DNA from: CBDFKY01 sp965248995
Lineage (GTDB): Bacteria; Pseudomonadota; Alphaproteobacteria; Rickettsiales; UBA998
Direction of reading: 5' to 3'
DNA: 64,000 bases
Assembly: GCA_965248995.1 (NCBI GenBank)
Contig: CBDFKY010000022.1
Span: forward strand, 186,001-250,000
Shown here: positions 44,109 to 51,722 of the stretch, in pieces
How the letters are laid out: each line of letters starts with the position of its first letter
How positions within the stretch are numbered: the stretch's first letter is position 1
Made by a program: the position numbers and the translations under genes
Notes under the pieces: model-generated
What the model was told of the DNA's origin: nothing
The model's input: the letters and a program-made list of their open reading frames with translations, nothing else
The model's database searches: none

Positions 44109-44828
44109 TTATGCCAGATGAGCTGGGTGGGCTGCCTGCGCCGCTTTGGCTACACGCTGCACCCAGGTAATGGCTCCTTGCCCGGTCGTCGCGCGAAGGC
44201 TCCCTTCGGCCGCCAGACTTAAGCCTGTTCCCGTTTCCAGTATGCCGAGCGCGGTGTTTTGATCCTGATCGCGTATGCGTCGTATCCCATCGGCGCTCAA
44301 TGCGACTCCGCCCGCTCCGATCGCGATGCCGGCAACCGTAGAACCGTTGGTACGTTGAATACCCGAATCGTTTTTTGCCAGATGGTTTTTGAAACGGTCA
44401 AAAAACCCGTTCGCCGGCACGCCGTTGCCGGCCATTTTTTCTGTGACGGTGATAGCCGTCCCACTGTTTCCATGGATTATATTTGAAGAATTTTTAATAA
44501 AATCTTCGCAGTGTGAATGTATGTCCTGATTGCGAGTGATCAGTTTCTGCACCAGAGTATGCGTCTCTTCCAGCGTAGCGTTGTCCCTCAGGACGTTAAG
44601 TGCCGGAACATTGATTCCCCGCGTTTCGCTTAAACGATTAAGATGCTGCGTGATACTGTTGATCCCATCCCGATAGTGATCCACCATGATCTGTTGCGCT
44701 TCAGGTCCGCCTTCTTTCATCGATTCAAGAAAATCACGATAAAGATCGAGTGCTTCATGGGTACTCGCGGTATGAGCGCTCAAATCCTGTAATCTCTGCG
44801 CCATTCTTTCGGGTGAAAGGTCTGTCAT
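44109..44828 (-). CDS. unknown protein with C-terminal glycine-rich hydrophobic region
   Basis: About 239 residues from ATG 44828 (MTDLSPERMAQRLQDLSAHT); a longer frame begins at 44846. The first 140 residues are charged and helical, probably a coiled-coil bundle (DLYRDFLESMKEGGPEAQQI). Then come TVAGIAIGAGGVALSADG and GILETGTGLSLAAEGSL, two Gly/Ala-rich stretches like the zipper regions in the unknown proteins at 9268-12057. No signal peptide and no family. Convergent with sixA. Confidence 0.6.
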   Translation of the reverse strand: MTDLSPERMAQRLQDLSAHTASTHEALDLYRDFLESMKEGGPEAQQIMVDHYRDGINSITQHLNRLSETRGINVPALNVLRDNATLEETHTLVQKLITRNQDIHSHCEDFIKNSSNIIHGNSGTAITVTEKMAGNGVPANGFFDRFKNHLAKNDSGIQRTNGSTVAGIAIGAGGVALSADGIRRIRDQDQNTALGILETGTGLSLAAEGSLRATTGQGAITWVQRVAKAAQAAHPAHLA

Positions 44829-44944
44829 AAATAGGGTAACGCACAAGGTTGATATGAAATTCTACATCACTTCTTCGAAATGATAAGGCACCTAACTTTA
44901 CTTATACGGAACTTTTATTAAACATTGATGACACCTGTCGAAAT

Positions 44945-46627
44945 TTAAGCCGCCCGCGCGATCGGCTTATACTTGATCCGTTGCGGATTCAGCGCCGAAT
45001 CGCCCAGACGGCGGATACGGTCGGCTTCGTAATCCTCATAATTCCCCTCGAACCATTCCACATGGCTGTTGCCTTCGAACGCGAGGATATGGGTCGCCAC
45101 GCGGTCGAGGAACCAGCGGTCGTGCGAGATGATCACCGCGCAGCCGGCGAATTCCAGCAGCGCTTCTTCCAGTGCGCGCAGCGTCTCGACATCCAGATCG
45201 TTGGTCGGTTCATCGAGCAGGATGACGTTGGCGCCGGTCTTCAGCATTTTGGCTAAATGCACGCGGTTGCGCTCTCCGCCGGACAGCATGCCGACTTTTT
45301 TCTGCTGGTCCGTTCCCTTGAAGTTGAACGCCGAACAATAAGCACGGCTTTTTACTGATTGTTTTCCGAGCATGATTTCCTCAAACCCGTCGGAAATTTC
45401 CTGCCATACGGTGTTGTCGGCGTTCAAAGCGTCCCGGGACTGATCGACATAACCGAGCGTCACCGAATTGCCGACGCGGAAACTGCCGGTATCCGGCTTC
45501 TCCTGCCCAGTGATCATCCGGAACAAGGTGGTTTTGCCCGCCCCGTTCGCACCGATCACGCCGACGATGCCACCGGGGGGCAGGTTGAATGTCAGGTCAT
45601 CGATCAGCAGCCGGTCGCTATAGCCTTTCGCCACATCTTTCGCTTCCACGACCAGATCCCCCAGTCGTTCGGCGGCGGGAATGACGATCTGCGCCACGCC
45701 GGTGCGTTTCTCGTTCTGTTTGTTGACCAGTTCCTCAAACGCCTGCAGGCGCGCCTTGGATTTCGCCTGACGGGCTTTGGCGGACGAGCGGACCCATTCC
45801 AGCTCCTGCGCCAAGTATTTCTGGCGGGAAGATTCTTCTTTTTCTTCCTGCGCGAGGCGTTTCTGTTTCTGTTCCAGCCATGACGTATAATTCCCCTCGT
45901 ACGGAATCCCTTCACCGCGGTCGAGCTCCAGGATCCAGCCCGTCACATGGTCAAGGAAATACCGGTCGTGGGTCACCATTACCACCGTACCCGTATATTC
46001 CTTCAGGAAACGCTGCAGCCATGCCACCGACTCGGCGTCCAGATGGTTGGTAGGCTCGTCGAGCAGCAGCATGTCCGGTTTCTCCAGCAGCAGCCGGGCC
46101 AGCGCCACGCGGCGACGCTCTCCTCCCGAAAGTTTGGTGACGTCCGCGTCACCGGGCGGACAGCGCAGCGCCTCCATGGCGCGCTCGATCTCGTTATCCA
46201 GGTTCCAGGCATCGGCGGCCTCGATCTTTTCCTGAAGCTCACCCTGTTTCTCGAGCAGCGCGTTCATTTCGTCATCGGTCATTTCCTCGCACAACTGCAT
46301 GGAAACGGTATTAAAGTCGTCAAGCAGCGCCTTCTTATCCTTCAGCGCTTCCATGATGTTATCGAACACGTTCTTGGTGGCATCAAGATGCGGTTCCTGC
46401 TCAAGGTAGCCGATCTTGGTACCCTTCGCCGCCCACGCTTCGCCGTTGAACTCGCTGTCGCGTCCCGACATGATCTTGAGCAGGGTCGATTTTCCGGAAC
46501 CGTTATGACCCAGCACCCCGATCTTCGCACCGGGATAAAACGAGAGCCAGATGTTACTTAAAACCGTCTTCCCCCCCGGATAGCTTTTGGTTAGGCCTTT
46601 CATGACGTAGATATACTGCTGGGACAT
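44945..46627 (-). CDS. ettA: energy-dependent translational throttle protein EttA (ABC-F)
   Basis: 560 residues with two ABC cassettes and no membrane part. Cassette 1: GVLGHNGSGKSTLLKIMSGR and LSGGERRRVALARLLLEKPD, DEPTNHLD; cassette 2: GVIGANGAGKTTLFRMITGQ, LSGGERNRVHLAKML, DEPTNDLD. The inter-cassette P-site tRNA interaction linker and the KYKPIARAA-type end fit EttA. It gates the first peptide bond on ribosomes according to the ATP/ADP state. Confidence 0.95.
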   Translation of the reverse strand: MSQQYIYVMKGLTKSYPGGKTVLSNIWLSFYPGAKIGVLGHNGSGKSTLLKIMSGRDSEFNGEAWAAKGTKIGYLEQEPHLDATKNVFDNIMEALKDKKALLDDFNTVSMQLCEEMTDDEMNALLEKQGELQEKIEAADAWNLDNEIERAMEALRCPPGDADVTKLSGGERRRVALARLLLEKPDMLLLDEPTNHLDAESVAWLQRFLKEYTGTVVMVTHDRYFLDHVTGWILELDRGEGIPYEGNYTSWLEQKQKRLAQEEKEESSRQKYLAQELEWVRSSAKARQAKSKARLQAFEELVNKQNEKRTGVAQIVIPAAERLGDLVVEAKDVAKGYSDRLLIDDLTFNLPPGGIVGVIGANGAGKTTLFRMITGQEKPDTGSFRVGNSVTLGYVDQSRDALNADNTVWQEISDGFEEIMLGKQSVKSRAYCSAFNFKGTDQQKKVGMLSGGERNRVHLAKMLKTGANVILLDEPTNDLDVETLRALEEALLEFAGCAVIISHDRWFLDRVATHILAFEGNSHVEWFEGNYEDYEADRIRRLGDSALNPQRIKYKPIARAA

Positions 46628-46703
46628 AACGGCAAAGCTCGGATTAGAGGGTTTCCGTCACAACGTGCCATGCGCACCGCACATTGTCACGGGAAAAGCG
46701 GGC

Positions 46704-47417
46704 TTATACGTCTGATTTGGGAGAGAGCGGATGTTTCTTCACTTCCCGGGATTCGAAAGCGTCCAGTTCGCGGATACGCCCGTCATACAGGCCGAGGATG
46801 GGGTGGTTGAACTCTTCAAGCAGGCGCGGGTCGTGGGTGGCGATCAACACGGTCGCGCCGAGCTGGTTCAGCGCCTCGAACAGATGCATCATCTTTTTGC
46901 TTAAGTCAGGGTCCAGATTGCCGGTCGGCTCGTCGGCGATAATGATGGCGGGATTGTTGATGACCGCCCGCGCAATCGCCACCCGCTGCTTTTCACCGCC
47001 GGACAGGATATCGGGATAAGCGTCCCGGTAATGCGCCAGATGCACCCATTGCAGCAGTTCATCCACCTTCGTCCCGTATTCCTCGGGCAGCACGCCGGCG
47101 ATTTTCTGGGGAAGGGCGATGTTCTCGGCGACCGTCAGATGGTTCAGCAGCCGGTAATCCTGATACACGCAGCCGATGCGGCGCCGCATGATGGGCAGGA
47201 TGTCGCGCCCGAGGGCGAGCACGTCCTGCCCAAACATGATCATCTTGCCGCCGCTCGGGCTCATATTCAAACTGAGCACGTTGAGCAGGGTGGTCTTCCC
47301 GGCGCCGCTGGGCCCGGTCAGAAAATAAAACCCGCCCGGGCGCAGTTTGAACGTCACGTCTTTCAGGACTTCGGCGCCTTCGGGGTACGTCTTGCTGATA
47401 TGGTAACAGGTGATCAT
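46704..47417 (-). CDS. ftsE: cell division ATP-binding protein FtsE
   Basis: 237 residues from ATG 47417 (MITCYHISKTYPEGAEVLKD); a further start exists at 47471. Walker A is LTGPSGAGKTTLLNVL, the signature is LSGGEKQRVAIARA and Walker B is IIIADEPTGNLD. With FtsX it links the divisome to peptidoglycan hydrolases. No ftsX follows: the next gene, 76 bp on, is ettA. The C-terminus has an extra charged tail of about 20 residues. A related LolD-type role is possible, but the divergent zinc-finger/hpt neighbours are those of alphaproteobacterial ftsE. Confidence 0.85.
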   Translation of the reverse strand: MITCYHISKTYPEGAEVLKDVTFKLRPGGFYFLTGPSGAGKTTLLNVLSLNMSPSGGKMIMFGQDVLALGRDILPIMRRRIGCVYQDYRLLNHLTVAENIALPQKIAGVLPEEYGTKVDELLQWVHLAHYRDAYPDILSGGEKQRVAIARAVINNPAIIIADEPTGNLDPDLSKKMMHLFEALNQLGATVLIATHDPRLLEEFNHPILGLYDGRIRELDAFESREVKKHPLSPKSDV

Positions 47418-47495
47418 AAATGATGGGTCGGTGACTGTTTCCCTGTTATGACGCAAACCGTGCGCCGACACAAGTGGGCGGGCGGCTTTTTTGCC

Positions 47496-47574
47496 TTATA
47501 GCACTTTCAATGATGTGGTTATCGTCATTTTATCCAAACAAAAACGGAGCATTTTTTCCTGAAATGACTATATG
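47496..47574. repeat. degenerate double-palindrome relative
   Basis: Begins TTATAGCACTTTC (compare TATAGTGTTTCC of palindrome 1), then GGTTATCGTCATTTTATCC and GAAATGACTATA, matching the outer arms of palindrome 2 at 4493-4553 while the centre has decayed. It sits in the 215-bp divergent spacer between ftsE and the zinc-finger gene. Confidence 0.65.
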
Positions 47575-47632
47575 ATTTACTTGAGCGAACGAAGCGGGTA
47601 CGTTTGCAGGGACTAACTTTGGTGAAGCGATA

Positions 47633-48436
47633 GTGAAATTACTGACCTGCCCGCAGTGCTCAAGCGCCTTTCGTGTTCCACCGGACGCCATTGCGGACGG
47701 GGGCAGGCAGGTGCGCTGCAGCGCGTGTAAGCATGAGTGGCTGGCCGTACCGGTGGATCTGCGTCCCGATACGCAGGAAACAGGAGAAGTGCCCTTAGAA
47801 GAGCAGGAGGTTCCTGATTTTACGGCTGAGGAAAAGAAGGTAACTCAGGCCTCCTCCTTCAACGATGAACTGGAGACTGAGGTCGAAAAAGGATTCCATC
47901 CGGGCGATGATTTCGCCGACATGCTGATGGATGATCCGGGCGGCGATATTCCTCTGCGCATGGACAATGCGGATATCCATCCGTTCCGCCTTCTGAAACG
48001 CCGGCTCTATGCCGCCAATCTGTTCTGCCTGATTGCCGTGCTGATAGTGGGAGCTCTGGTGTTCCGGAATGGAATCCTCGCCCACGTACCGTCATTGGGC
48101 GGGGTGTATAACGCGGTCGGTTACGGAAGTACGGAAAAGATGCAGCTCTCCTCACTCAGCTTTTCGCGGGAATCCGACAAGGGCACCGACCGTTATGCCA
48201 TGAAGGGAGAAATCGTAAATCACGGCGCGACCACCGCCCCCACCCCTTCCATACGGGCGCGGCTGTTTACCAAAGACGGGGAAATGCTGAAGGAATGGGT
48301 GCTCTCCAGCCCGGACATCCTCAAGCCCGGCGAAAGCAGGGCATTCAACGCCAAAAACCTGAAAAGCGCGTATAAAACCGGCTATATGCTGGCGCTGGAG
48401 ATCGGCTCCCCGGTGGAACTGATGCTGCGGAAATGA
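47633..48436 (+). CDS. MJ0042 zinc-finger / DUF3426 membrane protein
   Basis: 267 residues from GTG 47633. The N-terminal KLLTCPQCSSAFRVPPDAI and QVRCSACKHEW form a CxxC-CxxC zinc ribbon (residues 5-32). An acidic linker follows, then one membrane helix (NLFCLIAVLIVGALVFRNGI, about residues 130-150) and the DUF3426 beta-domain (GEIVNHGATTAPTPSIRARL, LKPGESRAFNAK). Family function unknown; alphaproteobacteria keep it next to ftsE. Its last bases overlap hpt. Confidence 0.85.
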   Translation: MKLLTCPQCSSAFRVPPDAIADGGRQVRCSACKHEWLAVPVDLRPDTQETGEVPLEEQEVPDFTAEEKKVTQASSFNDELETEVEKGFHPGDDFADMLMDDPGGDIPLRMDNADIHPFRLLKRRLYAANLFCLIAVLIVGALVFRNGILAHVPSLGGVYNAVGYGSTEKMQLSSLSFSRESDKGTDRYAMKGEIVNHGATTAPTPSIRARLFTKDGEMLKEWVLSSPDILKPGESRAFNAKNLKSAYKTGYMLALEIGSPVELMLRK

Positions 48437-48999
48437 TGGACACGCCGTTTGCAAAGCCCTCCGACTACCAAACTCCTGCACAGGTGGAAATATTATATGA
48501 CGCGGTGACCATCGCCGCCACGGTCGAACGGCTCGCGCGTGAAATACGCGCCTCCCTCGGAGCCGAGTTCCTGATGGTGGGGCTGCTGAAGGGAAGTTTC
48601 GTCTTCATGGCGGATCTGGTGCGGGCGCTGCATCACGCGGGCTGTTCGCCCCAGGTCGATTTCATGACGATCTCCAGTTACGGCACCGGTAAGGAAAGCT
48701 CGGGAACACTGGTGATCGGCCGCGATGTCAGCGACGATCTCGCCGGCAAGCCGATCCTGCTGGTGGACGATATTCTGGAATCCGGCCGCACGCTGGATTA
48801 TGCCCGTCAGGCGCTGTTGGATCGTGGCGCGTCCACCGTGGAGCTCTGCGTATTGCTCGATAAACCGGATCGCCGCATCCAGAAAGTAGAAGCGGCGTAC
48901 GCCGGTTTTCGCATTCCCGACCGCTTCGTGGTGGGATACGGGCTGGATTATGCGGGGTATTACCGCGAGCTGCCCTTTATCGGCGTGCTGGATAATTGA
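48433..48999 (+). CDS. hpt: hypoxanthine phosphoribosyltransferase
   Basis: 188 residues from ATG 48433, overlapping the preceding stop (ATGA); a second ATG follows directly. Purine salvage enzyme making IMP/GMP from PRPP. MVGLLKGSFVFMADLVRAL, ISSYGTGKESSG and the PRPP motif PILLVDDILESGRTLDYARQ are clear, as is the base-binding KPDRRIQKVEAAYAGFRIPD, followed by VGYGLDYAGYYRELPFIGVL. Confidence 0.94.
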   Translation: MMDTPFAKPSDYQTPAQVEILYDAVTIAATVERLAREIRASLGAEFLMVGLLKGSFVFMADLVRALHHAGCSPQVDFMTISSYGTGKESSGTLVIGRDVSDDLAGKPILLVDDILESGRTLDYARQALLDRGASTVELCVLLDKPDRRIQKVEAAYAGFRIPDRFVVGYGLDYAGYYRELPFIGVLDN

Positions 49000-49063
49000 C
49001 TATCTCCCCGTTTGTCATATGGCTGTCATGAGGGTATGTTAATGATAACGGGAAATATCTCAG

Positions 49064-50641
49064 GTGGAAAAGGAAAAGGGCGTGACCTCTGCTGATGCAA
49101 TGAAATCCTACCACGCGAAAGACGGAAAAAATCTGGTCGAAGCGCTGGAAGGGATGGAAATCGAAGGCGCGCATTACGCCCTGCTCCGGCTGCGGGCGGA
49201 CGCGCCGAAAGAGTTCGCCCATTCCCTGCTGGCGCACCTGCCGGGCGATGCGATGGTGGTTTCCGACGTGGCCTCCGAAACGGGGGAGAGAACCGTACTC
49301 TGCAAAATGCAGGGTTCGCCCGAAGCGCTGCGAGAGCTGCTTGAGCGGCAAGGGGAACCGCTTGTCGAGGATCACGAAAAAAGCAAGAGCTTCAACCCGT
49401 GGTTCTGGCGCGGCGCCACCAGTATTCTGGGGCAGAGCTTGCAGATCGTCTCCAGTTTGACGACTTTTAAACCTGAAAACATCGGGGCGGACGGCCACGC
49501 GGCCGTCAAGGCCGACGGCGCCATTTTCGGTTTCGCCGCGTTGAACCTGATGGCGAACGCCTGCAACATGAGCTTCGGGTCGCAGCACAAACGCGACGAA
49601 CACCAGCTGCGCTATCTGAAAGAGGAATTCAACCGGCAATGGCAGCCTTACGCGATCGAAGGAAAAAATCTGCCGACGGTAGAGGGAAAGGCGAATCTGC
49701 GCCGTGAACAGGAAGACCTCACCTTCGGGCAGCAGGTGCATGGGTTCCTGAAGGAACAATCCGTTACCTTCGGAGAATTATGGCTGCGTATCCTGGGTAC
49801 CACGTCCCTCATCGCTCCCATTACCAAATGGCCCGAGGCGTTCGAATACGTGATGCAGGGAAACGTGGCCAAAGCCGCGGGCGCCGCCATCAATCCCGAT
49901 AAATCGACCCTGGCGGTGGGGGTCACCATGATGGTCGGCAAGGTCAGCGGTCTGCTCGCCAAGGAAGAAGACCCGTATAATCCCAAACCCAAATCGGCGG
50001 TGGATCAGTTCCGCGAAAAAATTGCCTTCAAGCTGAGCTCGGTGATCGAAGGCGGTGCGGCGACCTATATGATGTGGGATCGCTATCAGAACAAGCGTTC
50101 CGTCCTCGGGCATGACGGGGACATGAACGAGCCCGGATTTCAGGCCGGGCCGAACGAGACGGCGCAACAGGTCCGCGCCCGTCCTGAAAGCTATATGAAC
50201 CAGCTGAGGCCGGACTGGGCGGGCACGGCGGGAAACCTGGCGTTCGTCGACGGTTATATCATGCGGTATTTCGCCAAGGTGGGATCGCTGGATGTTGATA
50301 TGAAGGAGCTGACGGCGCATGTCAGCGACGGGCTTGCGACACTGCCGAAAGACATGATTCCCGATGCGCTGGCCGCCACCGCGATGGGGCTCAAGCTGCA
50401 TTTCCATGACAAGAAAGAGATTACCGCCGGTGGAATCTACGATGCGGTCGCCGCTGATCTGGAGCGCCAGCATATCATCGATGTCGGCGCCATACGTCTT
50501 GCGAACGCCCGGACCGAAGGCGGAGCCAGATCCGCGCAGCCTGCGAGGTCTTCGAACCAACACCTGCCGGAAGCGGGAGAGGTGGTGGAAACCTCTTACC
50601 ATCAAACGGTTTTACCCAAGGCGCAGCACGCACTGGTGTGA
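49064..50641 (+). CDS. large unknown protein with hydrophobic helices
   Basis: Up to 525 residues, no family recognised. GTG 49064 opens the frame, but GTG 49082 has a better ribosome site (AAGGA about 7 nt upstream), so the protein may lack the first six residues. The N-terminal 110 residues are soluble (ALLRLRADAPKEFAHSLLAH), then hydrophobic segments appear around 140-175 and 245-310 (FGELWLRILGTTSLIAPITK, STLAVGVTMMVGKVSGLLAK), followed by a soluble region and a disordered tail. No signal peptide. The segment VSDGLATLPKDMIPDALAAT is faintly like part of the 9268-10692 product, so a diverged family is possible. Confidence 0.6.
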   Translation: MEKEKGVTSADAMKSYHAKDGKNLVEALEGMEIEGAHYALLRLRADAPKEFAHSLLAHLPGDAMVVSDVASETGERTVLCKMQGSPEALRELLERQGEPLVEDHEKSKSFNPWFWRGATSILGQSLQIVSSLTTFKPENIGADGHAAVKADGAIFGFAALNLMANACNMSFGSQHKRDEHQLRYLKEEFNRQWQPYAIEGKNLPTVEGKANLRREQEDLTFGQQVHGFLKEQSVTFGELWLRILGTTSLIAPITKWPEAFEYVMQGNVAKAAGAAINPDKSTLAVGVTMMVGKVSGLLAKEEDPYNPKPKSAVDQFREKIAFKLSSVIEGGAATYMMWDRYQNKRSVLGHDGDMNEPGFQAGPNETAQQVRARPESYMNQLRPDWAGTAGNLAFVDGYIMRYFAKVGSLDVDMKELTAHVSDGLATLPKDMIPDALAATAMGLKLHFHDKKEITAGGIYDAVAADLERQHIIDVGAIRLANARTEGGARSAQPARSSNQHLPEAGEVVETSYHQTVLPKAQHALV

Positions 50642-50792
50642 CGGGGCTTTAAATATTTGGTGATAAAAAGAATTGCTTACCTCGGGGGAACCGGCTATTT
50701 ATCGCTATGAAACAATGCTTCTGGCAGGATATGTATGGCGACCCCGGTAAAAAAAAACCCGCAAAAAGAGAAAAAATTCCATCGCCAAAGTC

Positions 50793-51719
50793 GTGAAGCA
50801 GGCGCTGCTGGCCGGAAAAACCAATATCGAAGTACTGGAAATAGTCAAAACGCAGTTTCCTGATTCCAAAGTTAAAGCCCATTCGATCAGCTGGTACCGC
50901 ACCAAACTGCGGCAGGAAGGCGTTGCCACCCTTTCCAATTTCGGGGCCCGCACCCTGCAGAAAAAACTGCAGGCCACGCAGGCGGAATCTTCAGATACAC
51001 CCGAAATGATGAGCGAAGCGCCTGTAAAAACGGTGAAGGCAAGAAAAGCGAAGGTTGAAACGGAAACGGCGGTAGGTGAAAAGCAATTCACGCCTCCGGC
51101 TGTCATTCCTAAACCGCCGCACGTTCCGGCATTGAATGAAACATCCCTGCCGGTTCCCATCCTCGATTACCGCGCAATCGCCATGGATCACGTGCGGGTG
51201 GTGGCATCGTTCTTTGAACGCTACCACCGTGAATTATACGGCATGTCCCAGAAAATGGCGGGCTTATTCGCACAGGGCAATTGCCTGTTTTTCTGCGGTA
51301 ACGGCGGCAGTGCGTGCGATTCCATGCATATGGCGGGGGAATTCATCGGCCGTTTCAAACGGGAACGCCGCGCCCTGCCGGCGATGGCACTTTCCGCCGA
51401 TGCGGGGGTTTTGACGGCGCTGGCGAACGATTATGATTTCAGCCGTATTTTCGCCCGCCAGCTTGAAGGATTCGCGCAGGCCGACGATATGTTGATCGCG
51501 CTCTCCACCTCGGGCCGCAGCCCCAACATCCTCGCCGCGCTGGAAACCGCGCGTGAATACGGCGTGGTGACCGTGCTGTTCACCGGCCGCAAAGGCACGG
51601 AACTGGCGGCAAAGGTGGATTACGGATTCGTGGTGGACAGCGAGGATACCGCCCGGATCCAGGAATGCTACATGACGGCGCTGCACGCGCTGGCGGAGGG
51701 CGTCGAACTGACGCTCTGA
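50793..51719 (+). CDS. SIS-domain protein, GmhA/phosphoheptose isomerase-like, with extra N-terminal region
   Basis: The open frame starts at GTG 50793 and gives 308 residues. The C-terminal 190 residues are a GmhA-type SIS domain: GNCLFFCGNGGSACDSMHMA, GEFIGRF, ALANDYDFSRIFARQLEGFA and LSTSGRSPNILAALE, as in sedoheptulose-7-phosphate isomerase for heptose/LPS synthesis. The first 45 residues (KTNIEVLEIVKTQFPDSKVK, SISWYRTKLRQ) look like a small helix-turn-helix-like module, followed by a Pro/Lys linker. A better start (ATG 50735 with AGGAT upstream) is one frame off because of a run of nine A; with eight A the N-terminus would be a basic MATPVKKTRKKRKNSIAKV. Confidence 0.8.
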   Translation: MKQALLAGKTNIEVLEIVKTQFPDSKVKAHSISWYRTKLRQEGVATLSNFGARTLQKKLQATQAESSDTPEMMSEAPVKTVKARKAKVETETAVGEKQFTPPAVIPKPPHVPALNETSLPVPILDYRAIAMDHVRVVASFFERYHRELYGMSQKMAGLFAQGNCLFFCGNGGSACDSMHMAGEFIGRFKRERRALPAMALSADAGVLTALANDYDFSRIFARQLEGFAQADDMLIALSTSGRSPNILAALETAREYGVVTVLFTGRKGTELAAKVDYGFVVDSEDTARIQECYMTALHALAEGVELTL

Positions 51720-51722
51720 CGG

